Assembly (NCBI RefSeq): GCF_034931365.1
Contig: NZ_JAYGII010000010.1
Location: forward strand, 22,719-86,718
Length of the DNA stretch: 64,000 bases
Source of the DNA: Natronospira elongata
GTDB lineage: Bacteria; Pseudomonadota; Gammaproteobacteria; Natronospirales; Natronospiraceae
Direction of reading: 5' to 3'
The notes under the pieces were generated by a model that was not told where the DNA came from, ran no database searches, and worked only from the letters and a program-made list of their open reading frames with translations. The translations under genes and the position numbers were made by a program. Positions 35,185-43,770 of this stretch are shown piece by piece. The first letter of the stretch is position 1, and each line of letters begins with the position of its first letter.

Positions 35185-36687
35185 ATGATGAATAGACATA
35201 TATTGACCACTGTTGCCATTGCAGGCAGTTTCGCGCTCAGCGGCTGTTTCAGCAGCGACTCAGATGATAGCGCTAGCCCAGACCAGGTTGAGGGCCAGAT
35301 CGTGGTTCCCGTGGGGACCGCCGACGGCGACGACGACAATGGTGCGATCCTGAACCAAATGGCCGGTCACCCGGCGGCGCTTCGGCCCACCGCAGGCGGT
35401 ACCATCCTGAACGCCAGTGCCAACTGCCCAGATGTTCCTGGTGGCTACGAAGCCCTGGCCGATGCCACCGTGGAATTCCTGGACAGCAGCGACGTGGTCG
35501 TGGGTGATACGGTGACCACCGACGAATGCGGTCAGTTCAATGCCGACCCGCCCTCCGAGGCCGTCATGGTTCGAGCCACCCGAGATGGGTTCCATCCGGT
35601 GGAAGCGGAAGTTGCCAATTTCCGCGCAGGGGGCTCTGGAATTGGGTCCACCATCCCCTCCAACTGGAACTACCGTATTGGCTCCATGCAGGTCCAAAGC
35701 GATGGGCGTGTAGCCTTCACCGTGGTTGACGATCAGCGTGGCATGGCCGTCATCGGCCTCCCGGCCCGCACAGTGGAAGCCCTGGTGAACCAGACCCAGG
35801 TCTCCATCGGCGACCTGACCAGCAGTGCCGCCACCCAGGAAGCCGCCTCGGTCGGCGTGGTGCTGGATGCCAGTGGCTCCATGTACCAGTGGGCCTACAC
35901 TGACGAGGACACCGGTGAGAGCTTTGACCGTTTCCAGCTCACCACCCTCGCCACCCATGAATTCCTGAATATCCGGGGCGGCGGTGATGAGGTCAGCTTC
36001 ACCATCTTTGATGGTCGCGTGGACCTGATTAATGATGACTGGATTGAGGCCAACTGGACGCTGGAAGATGCTCAGCAGGATCCGGTGGACTACAGCTTCA
36101 GCAGCTCCGGTTTCACCCAGGATGAGGAACCCCTGCGCATGATCAGCGATGCGTTCAATCCTCACTCCACCATCTGGGGAGCCAACCAGGATGCCGACAC
36201 CATCGCGGATGATCCCCACGCGGAGACTCCCGACTTCCAGATCACCAACTCCTACAGCTGGGGCGGGATGACGGCACTTTATGATGCCGTTGATGCTGGT
36301 CTGGACGTGCTGGAGACAGCGGCGAATGACCGCAAGATCCTGGTCACCATGGGGGATGGCGGCGATAACAGCTCAACCAAGAACAAGCAGGAAGTCATCG
36401 ACCGCGCCAACAGCATGGGGATCCCGGTTCTGGCTGTGGGCCTGGCGGTGTCCGGTACCGCTGAACAGAACCTGAAGGATCTGGGTTACGACACCGGCGG
36501 TGACTACTTCTCCGTGGACAGCATCGATATCTCCGATGCCTTTATCAGCATCCAGAGCGGTATCCAGTTCCAGTACCTCCTGGAGCTGCCTGGCGTGGAC
36601 CTGGAGGCCGGCGATGTTCTCACCCTGCGCATCGACTACAACAACATCGTTGCCGAGCGAGACTACACCGTACCCTCCAATCCCTAA
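35185..36687 (+). CDS. VWA-domain lipoprotein
   Basis: The product has 500 residues. The first ATG at 35185 has GGGAGGAG upstream. The lipobox ALSGC gives Cys21. After an acidic linker, residues about 35-145 look like a beta-sandwich with a carboxypeptidase-regulatory-like pattern. Residues about 222-460 form a VWA domain with a complete MIDAS: DASGS (Asp228, Ser230, Ser232), Thr363 in GGMT and GDGGD at 390. It probably binds a metal-dependent ligand at the surface. It is a single-gene unit ending at a strong terminator; the partner is unknown. Confidence 0.88.
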   Translation: MMNRHILTTVAIAGSFALSGCFSSDSDDSASPDQVEGQIVVPVGTADGDDDNGAILNQMAGHPAALRPTAGGTILNASANCPDVPGGYEALADATVEFLDSSDVVVGDTVTTDECGQFNADPPSEAVMVRATRDGFHPVEAEVANFRAGGSGIGSTIPSNWNYRIGSMQVQSDGRVAFTVVDDQRGMAVIGLPARTVEALVNQTQVSIGDLTSSAATQEAASVGVVLDASGSMYQWAYTDEDTGESFDRFQLTTLATHEFLNIRGGGDEVSFTIFDGRVDLINDDWIEANWTLEDAQQDPVDYSFSSSGFTQDEEPLRMISDAFNPHSTIWGANQDADTIADDPHAETPDFQITNSYSWGGMTALYDAVDAGLDVLETAANDRKILVTMGDGGDNSSTKNKQEVIDRANSMGIPVLAVGLAVSGTAEQNLKDLGYDTGGDYFSVDSIDISDAFISIQSGIQFQYLLELPGVDLEAGDVLTLRIDYNNIVAERDYTVPSNP

Positions 36688-36706
36688 GCAATAATCGCGG
36701 GTAAGA

Positions 36707-36742
36707 AAAAGCGCCAGCAGGGCTTTCCCTGCTGGCGCTTTT
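36707..36742. terminator. Bidirectional rho-independent terminator
   Basis: AAAAGCGCCAGCAGGG pairs perfectly with CCCTGCTGGCGCTTTT around CTTT. It serves the VWA gene on the plus strand and hslO on the minus strand. Confidence 0.93.
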
Positions 36743-36772
36743 CATTCGCGACAACCAGACTCCGGTCGCGCG

Positions 36773-37660
36773 TCAGTGTCGGGTGCTGGAACCCAAGCTG
36801 CTCGAAGAATCCGCGAACAGCTCGGCTGTATCGACTTTATCAAAATGATAGCTTCGACCACAGAATTCGCAGGACACCTCCACGCGTCCCTGAGCCTCAA
36901 TGATCTCCTCCACTTCCTCTGTGCCCAACCGCCGCAGCACGTCGGCAATCTTGTCGCGGGAACAGGTGCAGCGAAAGGCCACCGGGTGGGCCTCGAACAG
37001 GCGAACGTCTTCTTCATGATAGAGGCGGTGCAGGAGCTGCTCCACCGGCAGATGACAGAGCTCCTGTTCGCTAACCGTCTCCGCCAGGGTGACGGCCCGA
37101 TTCCAGGCATCATCCTCTTCCTGTTCACCGGGAATCACCTGCAACAACAGACCGGAAGCCGCATGCTCGTCGGCGGCAAGCCACAGGCGGGTGGGAAGCT
37201 GTTCCGAGCGGGAGAAATAACCTTCCAGGCAGGCACCCAGGCTATCCCCTTCCATGGGCACAATGCCCTGATAGCGCTCTGATTGCTCCTTCTGCTCAAT
37301 GGTGATGGCCATGGTGCCATCACCCACCAGGGTCTGGAAGCTGTCGGTATCCGGCAGGGACTCTCCGTACTGGGCGGTACCGCGAAGCACCAGGTCGCTG
37401 CTGCACTGCACCACCAGCAGGTTCACCGGACCACTGCCCTGGACCTGCAGGGTCATGGCACCATCAAACTTCAAGGTGGACGCCAGCAGGCTGGCGGCGG
37501 CCATGGCCTGGCCCAACAGCCGACGCACGGGCGCGGGGTAATCCGTATGTTCCAGGGCGGCCTGCCAGCTTGCGTCCAGATGCACCACCTCCCCCCGCAC
37601 CGGGAAATGCTCAAAGAGGAAGCGGTGCAGACTGTCAGCCTGTTTGACTGCGTCGTTCAT
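36773..37660 (-). CDS. hslO: 33 kDa chaperonin Hsp33
   Basis: The product has 295 residues. The redox switch near the C-terminus is CTCSRDK and CEFCG, giving the CxC...CxxC zinc centre that opens on oxidation. The N-terminal domain includes VHLDASWQ and QGIVPMEG. The holdase acts in the cytosol under oxidative and hypochlorite stress. The start overlaps the gatB stop by 4 bases (ATGA), which is unusual company for hslO. Confidence 0.96.
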   Translation of the reverse strand: MNDAVKQADSLHRFLFEHFPVRGEVVHLDASWQAALEHTDYPAPVRRLLGQAMAAASLLASTLKFDGAMTLQVQGSGPVNLLVVQCSSDLVLRGTAQYGESLPDTDSFQTLVGDGTMAITIEQKEQSERYQGIVPMEGDSLGACLEGYFSRSEQLPTRLWLAADEHAASGLLLQVIPGEQEEDDAWNRAVTLAETVSEQELCHLPVEQLLHRLYHEEDVRLFEAHPVAFRCTCSRDKIADVLRRLGTEEVEEIIEAQGRVEVSCEFCGRSYHFDKVDTAELFADSSSSLGSSTRH

Positions 37661-39093
37661 CCCTTCAGCTTCTCCTTCAGAAGCTCATTGACCTGTTGGG
37701 GGTTGGCCTTGCCCTTGGTGGCCTTCATCACCTGCCCCACGAAGAAGCCGAAGAGCTTGTCCTTACCGGCCCGGTATTGCTCCAGCTGCTGGGGATTCTT
37801 TTCCAGCACGTCGTCGATGATGGGCTCGATGGCCGAGGCATCGGTGATCTGCTTGAGACCCTTCTTGTCGATGATGGTATCGGCATCGCCCTCACCGGCC
37901 CACATGGCCTCGAATACATCCTTGGCGATCTTGCCGGAGATGGTGTTGTCCTCGATACGCTTGAGCAGTCCGGCCAGGGCATCGGCATTCACCGGGGCCT
38001 CGGCAATCTCCACGCCGTCCTTGTTGAGGAAGCCTGAAAACTCACCCATGACCCAGTTGGCCGCCAACTTGGGATCACCGCCCGAGGCCTTGACCACCGC
38101 CTCATAGAAATCACCCATTTCCCGGGTGGCTGTCAGCACGCCGGCATCATAGGCCTTGAGACCGTAATCGCTGATGAATCGCTCTCTCTTTGCATCCGGC
38201 AGCTCGGGAAGGCTGGAACGAACCTTCTCGACAAAGCTGTTCTCGATCTCCAAAGGCAGCAGGTCCGGGTCGGGGAAGTAACGATAATCGTTGGCTTCCT
38301 CCTTGGTCCTCATGGAGCGGGTCTCGCCCTTGGCAGGATCGTAGAGACGGGTCTCCTGCACCACTTCACCACCGGACTCAAGGACATCAATCTGCCGCTC
38401 CACTTCGTAATCAATGGCCTTCTCCACGAAACGGAAGGAGTTGACGTTCTTGATCTCGGTGCGGGTGCCAAACTCTTTCTGGCCCTTGGGACGCACGGAG
38501 ACATTGGCATCGCAACGGAAAGAACCTTCCTGCATGTTGCCGTCACAGATCTCCAGGTAGCGAACCAGGGAATGGAGTTTTTTCATGTAGGCCACCGCTT
38601 CCGCGGAGGAGCGCAGATCCGGCTCGGAGACGATCTCCAGCAGGGGCGTGCCGGCGCGGTTGAGGTCGATGCCGGTCATGGTCTCGAAACCCTCGTGCAG
38701 CGACTTGCCGGCGTCTTCTTCCAGGTGGGCCCGGGTGACGCCCACAGTCTTGGTGCTGCCGTCATCCATTTCGATATCCAGGGTGCCCTCGTAGACTACC
38801 GGCAGCTCGTACTGGCTGATCTGATATCCCTTGGGCAGGTCCGGATAGAAGTAGTTCTTGCGAGCAAAAACCGAACGATCGGCAATCTTGGCGCCGATGG
38901 CCAGCCCCAGCTTCACGGCCATGCCCACCGCCTCACGGTTGAGCACCGGCAACATGCCGGGATAGCCCAGATCAATGAGCGAGGCCTGGGTATTGGGCTC
39001 GGCACCGTAGGCGGTGGAACTGCCCGAAAAGATCTTGCTACTGGTTTGGAGCTGGGTGTGGATTTCCAGCCCGATGACGGTTTCCCATTCCAT
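37657..39093 (-). CDS. gatB: Aspartyl/glutamyl-tRNA amidotransferase subunit B
   Basis: The 478-residue length is typical. It starts WETVIGLEIHTQL; the signature LPKGYQISQYELP follows, and the C-terminal YqeY-like domain is intact. With GatC and GatA it converts Glu-tRNA(Gln) or Asp-tRNA(Asn). It is separated from gatA by 89 bases holding two hairpins. Confidence 0.98.
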   Translation of the reverse strand: MEWETVIGLEIHTQLQTSSKIFSGSSTAYGAEPNTQASLIDLGYPGMLPVLNREAVGMAVKLGLAIGAKIADRSVFARKNYFYPDLPKGYQISQYELPVVYEGTLDIEMDDGSTKTVGVTRAHLEEDAGKSLHEGFETMTGIDLNRAGTPLLEIVSEPDLRSSAEAVAYMKKLHSLVRYLEICDGNMQEGSFRCDANVSVRPKGQKEFGTRTEIKNVNSFRFVEKAIDYEVERQIDVLESGGEVVQETRLYDPAKGETRSMRTKEEANDYRYFPDPDLLPLEIENSFVEKVRSSLPELPDAKRERFISDYGLKAYDAGVLTATREMGDFYEAVVKASGGDPKLAANWVMGEFSGFLNKDGVEIAEAPVNADALAGLLKRIEDNTISGKIAKDVFEAMWAGEGDADTIIDKKGLKQITDASAIEPIIDDVLEKNPQQLEQYRAGKDKLFGFFVGQVMKATKGKANPQQVNELLKEKLKG

Positions 39094-39112
39094 AATCGTG
39101 TTCCAATTTTGA

Positions 39113-39180
39113 CTGTGGGAGACCCCTTGGCAGGGTCTGTACTGGTCCAGAGTCGAGACGGGAAAGTCTCGACCTCACAG
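39113..39180 (-). repeat. Double hairpin between gatA and gatB
   Basis: AGACCC at 39120-39125 pairs with GGGTCT (39133-39138) and GTCGAGAC (39152-39159) with GTCTCGAC (39166-39173). The outer CTGTGGG and CTCACAG also pair partly. It looks like a REP-type palindrome pair inside an operon and could stabilise the upstream gatCA mRNA. Confidence 0.55.
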
Positions 39181-39182
39181 TG

Positions 39183-40637
39183 TTACTCGATGCCTTCCGG
39201 CAGCCGCCTATGCCAGTCCGTCTGCTGCTGGAACTGATGTGCCACGTTGAGCAGACGGCCTTCATCAAAGAAGTTGCCGATAATCTGCAGCCCCACCGGC
39301 AGGCCGCCCACCAGGCCAGCGGGCACCGATACCGCGGGCAGGCCGGCCAGGTTGACGGCAATGGTGTAGATGTCGTTGAGGTACATGGTGATGGGGTCGT
39401 CGGTCTTCTCGCCGATCCCGAAGGCGGGAGTGGGCGTGGTCGGGCCCATCAAAACATCCACTTCCTCAAAGGCCTTGAGGAAGTCATCACGAATCAGCTT
39501 GCGGGTCTTCTGCGCCTGCAGGTAGTAGGCGTCGTAATAACCGGCGGACAGTACATAAGTCCCGGTCATGACCCGGCGCTTGACCTCGGCCCCGAAGCCC
39601 TCGCCCCGGGACCGCTCATAAAGATCCAGCAGATCCTTGGGATTCTCGCAGCGATAACCGAAGCGGACACCATCAAAGCGAGACAGGTTGGAGGAACACT
39701 CCGCCGGGGCCACCACATAGTAAGTGGGCACCGACAGGTCCAGATGGGGCAGATGCACTTCCCGGATCTCGGCGCCCAACTGGCGATAGACATCCAGGGC
39801 ATCATCCACCGCCTTGCGGGTATCCGCGTCCAGGCCCTCGTCGAAAAACTCGGGCGGCACGCCGATTTTCAAGCCCTTGATGTCCTGACCCAGGGCGGCC
39901 AGATAATCCGGCACGGATTCCTGGGCACTGGTGGAGTCACGTTCATCAAAACCCGCCATGGCCTGGGTCATGAGCGCGGCATCTTCGGCGCTGATCGTGA
40001 GAGTACCTGCCTGATCCAGGCTGGAGGCGAAGGCGATCATGCCGTAACGGGAGACCCGGCCGTAGGTGGGCTTGAAGCCGGTCAGTCCGGTGAGGGCCGC
40101 CGGCTGACGAATGGAACCGCCGGTGTCGGTGCCGGTGGCGGCCGGCGCCAGGCGCGCGGCCACCGCCGCCGCCGAGCCACCGGAGGAGCCACCGGGGACC
40201 TTGCTCTCGTCCCAGGGGTTTTTCACCGGGCCGTAATAGCTGGTCTCGTTGGAAGAGCCCATGGCGAACTCGTCCATATTGGTCTTGCCCAGGGTCACCA
40301 TGCCGGCCTCGGCCAGCTTCTCCACAACGGTGGCGTCGTAGGGAGAGACGAAGTTATCCAGCATCTTCGAACCACAACTGGTCTTCACCCCGCGGGTGCA
40401 GAAGATGTCCTTGTGCGCCAGGGGCAGGCCGGTCAGAAGGCCGGCATTGCCCTCGGCGATGCGCCGATCGGCGGCGCGGGCCTGCTCCAGGGCCCGCTCC
40501 GGCGTCGGGGTAATGAAGGCGTTGTAGCGGTCGTCCCGGGCCTCGATCCGGTCCACAAAATGCCGGGTCAGCTCCTCGCTGGAGAATTCCCCCTGCTTGA
40601 GACCGGCGGCCAGTTCGGCGAGTGTCTTGTCATGCAT
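39183..40637 (-). CDS. gatA: Aspartyl/glutamyl-tRNA amidotransferase subunit A
   Basis: The product has 484 residues. The amidase-signature triad is visible: Lys in HKDIFCTRG, cis-Ser in GGSSGGSAAA and the nucleophile in GTDTGGSIRQPA. It frees ammonia from glutamine for GatB. It starts 17 bases after the gatC stop. Confidence 0.98.
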   Translation of the reverse strand: MHDKTLAELAAGLKQGEFSSEELTRHFVDRIEARDDRYNAFITPTPERALEQARAADRRIAEGNAGLLTGLPLAHKDIFCTRGVKTSCGSKMLDNFVSPYDATVVEKLAEAGMVTLGKTNMDEFAMGSSNETSYYGPVKNPWDESKVPGGSSGGSAAAVAARLAPAATGTDTGGSIRQPAALTGLTGFKPTYGRVSRYGMIAFASSLDQAGTLTISAEDAALMTQAMAGFDERDSTSAQESVPDYLAALGQDIKGLKIGVPPEFFDEGLDADTRKAVDDALDVYRQLGAEIREVHLPHLDLSVPTYYVVAPAECSSNLSRFDGVRFGYRCENPKDLLDLYERSRGEGFGAEVKRRVMTGTYVLSAGYYDAYYLQAQKTRKLIRDDFLKAFEEVDVLMGPTTPTPAFGIGEKTDDPITMYLNDIYTIAVNLAGLPAVSVPAGLVGGLPVGLQIIGNFFDEGRLLNVAHQFQQQTDWHRRLPEGIE

Positions 40638-40653
40638 GTCCAGTGATCCCTTT

Positions 40654-40941
40654 TTACTCGATGACGCGCGGTACGAGATAAAGACCGGCCTCGGTGGCGG
40701 GCGCGTTCTGCTGGTATTCGTCGCGGTGGTTTTCCTCGGTCACCACGTCGTCGCGCAGGCGCTGCGCCATCTCCAGCGGGTGAGCCATGGGGGTGACCGC
40801 ATCGGTGTCGGCCTTGCCCAACTGGTCGACAAAATCCACAATTCGGGAGAGATTTCCCGCATACTCCTGGATATCCTGCTCCTCGATGCGGAGTCGGGCC
40901 AGATGGGCGATATGACGAACGTCGTCCGGGCTGAGTGACAT
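40654..40941 (-). CDS. gatC: Aspartyl/glutamyl-tRNA amidotransferase subunit C
   Basis: The 95-residue length is typical. It begins MSLSPDDVRHIAHLARLRI and keeps the belt-like GatA-binding features TPMAHPLEMAQRLRDD. It stabilises GatA. The gene is divergent from mreB. Confidence 0.97.
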   Translation of the reverse strand: MSLSPDDVRHIAHLARLRIEEQDIQEYAGNLSRIVDFVDQLGKADTDAVTPMAHPLEMAQRLRDDVVTEENHRDEYQQNAPATEAGLYLVPRVIE

Positions 40942-41201
40942 GGATTCGGCCTCCAGAGCCTGAGAAACAGGCGCAGAAATCTACCACAGGCAGGCCTCCG
41001 CCGTCATGGCTGGGCGGACCCGGGTCGCGTCAACCGTCCGCCACAGACACGTTGACGCACACCGAAATTTGATTGCCCATTGCCGGGGTGGTTGATAAAG
41101 TACGCGCGGTGCGCTATGCCGCCGCAAATGCGGGCTGGCAGAAATTCCGATCATTGGCCCCGGCCATGCGCCAGGGCCGCAGACAAAGAAGAACTCCCCC
41201 G

Positions 41202-42245
41202 ATGTTCAACAGTATTCGCGGCTTTTTTTCCAATGACCTTTCCATTGACCTGGGCACGGCCAATACCCTGATCTATGTCCGGGGCAAGGGCATCATTCTC
41301 GACGAACCCTCGGTGGTCGCCATTCGCGATGATCCCAGCCGAGGCAGCAAGACCATCGAGGCGGTGGGGGTCGAAGCCAAGCGCATGCTTGGCCGCACGC
41401 CCGGCAATATCGTCGCCATCCGGCCGTTGAAGGACGGTGTGATTGCCGACTTCACCGTGACCGAGAAGATGCTGCAGTTCTTCATCCGCAAGGCCCACGG
41501 GACCCGCTATTTCCGCCCCAGCCCGCGGGTCGTGGTCTGCGTCCCCTACGGCTCCACGCAAGTGGAGCGCCGCGCGATCAAGGAATCGGCGGCCGGGGCC
41601 GGTGCCCGCAAGGTCCATCTCATTCATGAACCCATGGCAGCGGCCATCGGCGCGGGCATGCCGGTGCACGAGGCCAAGGGCTCCATGGTGCTGGATATTG
41701 GCGGCGGGACCTCGGAAGTGGCCGTCATCTCCCTGAATGGTATTGTCTATGCGGCCTCGGTTCGTATCGGCGGTGATCGTTTCGACGAATCCATCATCCA
41801 TTATGTCCGCCGCAACTACGGCACCCTGATCGGTGAGTCCACCGCCGAGCGGATCAAGCAGGAGATCGGCTCCGCCTATCCCGGCGAGGAGGTTCGGGAG
41901 ATCGAAGTCAAGGGACGCCACCTTTCCGAAGGGGTGCCGCGCGCCTTTACCCTCAATTCCAATGAAATCCTGGAGGCATTGCAGGAGCCACTGGCGGGTA
42001 TTGTCGGCGCGGTCAAGACCGCTCTGGAACAGACCCCGCCGGAGCTGGGTTCCGATGTGGCCGACCGGGGCATCGTGCTCACGGGCGGTGGCGCGCTGTT
42101 GCGCGACCTGGACCGCCTGCTCATGGAGGAAACCGGCATTCCCGTGGTGATTGCGGACGACCCGCTCACCTGTGTCGCCCGTGGCGGCGGCCGGGTGCTG
42201 GAACTAATGGACGAACACGGCGGCGAACTTTTCTCCGTCGAATGA
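41202..42245 (+). CDS. mreB: Rod-shape-determining actin MreB
   Basis: The product has 347 residues from the ATG at 41202. The upstream in-frame codons are unlike MreB. It begins FFSNDLSIDLGTANTLIYV; DIGGGTSEVA and the phosphate loop ITGGGALLRD-type sequence (LTGGGALLRDLD) follow. An amphipathic N-terminus (MFNSIRGFF) binds the membrane. It organises lateral wall synthesis with MreCD, PBP2 and RodA, all encoded immediately downstream. Confidence 0.98.
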   Translation: MFNSIRGFFSNDLSIDLGTANTLIYVRGKGIILDEPSVVAIRDDPSRGSKTIEAVGVEAKRMLGRTPGNIVAIRPLKDGVIADFTVTEKMLQFFIRKAHGTRYFRPSPRVVVCVPYGSTQVERRAIKESAAGAGARKVHLIHEPMAAAIGAGMPVHEAKGSMVLDIGGGTSEVAVISLNGIVYAASVRIGGDRFDESIIHYVRRNYGTLIGESTAERIKQEIGSAYPGEEVREIEVKGRHLSEGVPRAFTLNSNEILEALQEPLAGIVGAVKTALEQTPPELGSDVADRGIVLTGGGALLRDLDRLLMEETGIPVVIADDPLTCVARGGGRVLELMDEHGGELFSVE

Positions 42246-42331
42246 GCGCCCACTCGGCCCTGTCCTCCTCACCCAACCGGGCCGGCACTGCCGGCCCGGC
42301 GGCACTGACTCGATAGCAATCGGTTAGGGAC

Positions 42332-43285
42332 ATGGCCTCCGCATTCAGCAGCAGCGGCAATGACAAGCTTTTCGGCCACGGCCCATCGCCGTTGATTCGC
42401 TGTGTGCTCCTGGTCCTGTTGTCCATTGTGATCATCACCGTGGATCACCGCGAAGGCCATCTGGACCGGGTGCGGCAAAGCCTGGCCCTGCTCACCTACC
42501 CGATTCAGCTCATCGTTGACCTGCCTTCATCCGCCATTGACCGAGCCAGCGAGAGCCTCAGCCGGCGGGGTGAGCTGCTCGAGGAGAATCGACGGCTGCG
42601 AGCGGAACGGCTGGAGCTGAGCGGCCAGGTCCAGCGGCTTGAGAGCCTGGAGCAGGAGAACGAACGCCTGCGGGAGCTCTTGCAATCAGGCGAGCGGGTG
42701 GGCGAACGGCTGTTGGCCGCGGAATTGCTGCAGGTAAGCCTGGACCCCTTCCGCCATCGGGTGGTGGTGGACAAGGGCAGTCGTCATGGCGTCTATCAGG
42801 GCCAGCCTCTGCTGGATGCCGACGGGGTCATGGGCCAGATCACCCACCTCGGTCCCTTCGGCGCCGAGGCCATTCTGATTACCGACCCAAGCCACGCCAT
42901 ACCGGTGGAGGTAAACCGCAACGGCCTGCGCACCATTGCGGTGGGAACCGGCAACCTTACCCGTCTGGAGCTGCCCTATCTGCCCAACAACGCCGACATC
43001 CAGGAAGGCGACCTGCTGGTCACTTCGGGCCTCGGGATGCGTTTCCCCCGTGGTTACCCGGTAGGTACGGTTCAATCGGTTGAGCGGCGCCCCGGCGAGA
43101 CCTTCGCCGCCATCCACGCCGAACCGGCCGCCGCCCTCAATCGCAGCCGGGAAGTCCTGCTGGTCTGGCGAGAAGACGGCCTGCCCTTTGACCGCGACCC
43201 CCTGGCGGACCCGGACTCGAATGGGGGCCGGGACCAGGACCAGAACGATGGCAGCGGCAGCATGGATGAAGGGGAGAGCCAATGA
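42332..43285 (+). CDS. mreC: Rod-shape-determining protein MreC
   Basis: The product has 317 residues. A membrane segment lies at about 22-40 (CVLLVLLSIVIITV), then a Glu/Arg coiled coil (about 65-115) and the beta-rich periplasmic domain, including RVVVDKGSRHGVYQGQP. The C-terminal tail is acidic and Asp-rich. It overlaps mreD by 4 bases. Confidence 0.96.
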   Translation: MASAFSSSGNDKLFGHGPSPLIRCVLLVLLSIVIITVDHREGHLDRVRQSLALLTYPIQLIVDLPSSAIDRASESLSRRGELLEENRRLRAERLELSGQVQRLESLEQENERLRELLQSGERVGERLLAAELLQVSLDPFRHRVVVDKGSRHGVYQGQPLLDADGVMGQITHLGPFGAEAILITDPSHAIPVEVNRNGLRTIAVGTGNLTRLELPYLPNNADIQEGDLLVTSGLGMRFPRGYPVGTVQSVERRPGETFAAIHAEPAAALNRSREVLLVWREDGLPFDRDPLADPDSNGGRDQDQNDGSGSMDEGESQ

Positions 43286-43770
43286 GAGATCAGCCTGCAC
43301 AGGCCCGTTGGGTGATCTGGCTCAGCCTGCTCGTGGCCCTGGCACTGACCATCTGGCCGCTGCCTGATACCGTTGCGCCATTTCGACCGGAATGGTCGGC
43401 CCTGGTTTTGATCTACTGGATCATGGCCCTGCCCCATCGGGTGAACGTGGGCACGGCGTGGATTACCGGACTGTTGCTGGATGTGCTCACCGGCAGCCTG
43501 CTGGGCCAGCATGCCCTGGCGCTGGCAATAATGAGTCTGGTGGTGGCCGGGTCGCACCTGCGCATCCGTGTCTTCCCGGTGTGGCAACAGGCCATGACAG
43601 TAATGGCCCTGTTGGGACTGTATGAACTGATGCTTATTCTGGTGGATGGTGTCACTGGCAATCTCTATGACCTGGAATGGCGCTGGGCGCCGGTACTGGC
43701 CGGCATGCTGCTGTGGCCCTGGATCATGTTCCTGCTCAGAGCCCTGCGCCGGCAATTCGGTGTGAGTTAG
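43282..43770 (+). CDS. mreD: Rod-shape-determining protein MreD
   Basis: The product has 162 residues with five to six hydrophobic helices (WLSLLVALALTIWPLP, LVLIYWIMALPHRV, GLLLDVLTGSLLGQHAL). It completes the MreCD inner-membrane complex. Its TAG shares its last G with the GTG of the PBP2 gene. Confidence 0.95.
   Translation: MRDQPAQARWVIWLSLLVALALTIWPLPDTVAPFRPEWSALVLIYWIMALPHRVNVGTAWITGLLLDVLTGSLLGQHALALAIMSLVVAGSHLRIRVFPVWQQAMTVMALLGLYELMLILVDGVTGNLYDLEWRWAPVLAGMLLWPWIMFLLRALRRQFGVS

Noticed and set aside
39180..40646. 488-codon open frame antisense to gatA
   Set aside because: Its length comes only from the codon bias of gatA, whose amidase triad is intact on the other strand.
41052..41101. 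Possible mreB promoter (TTGACG at 41052 or TTGATT at 41069)
   Set aside because: Neither has a convincing -10 box at a normal distance, so I did not annotate it.
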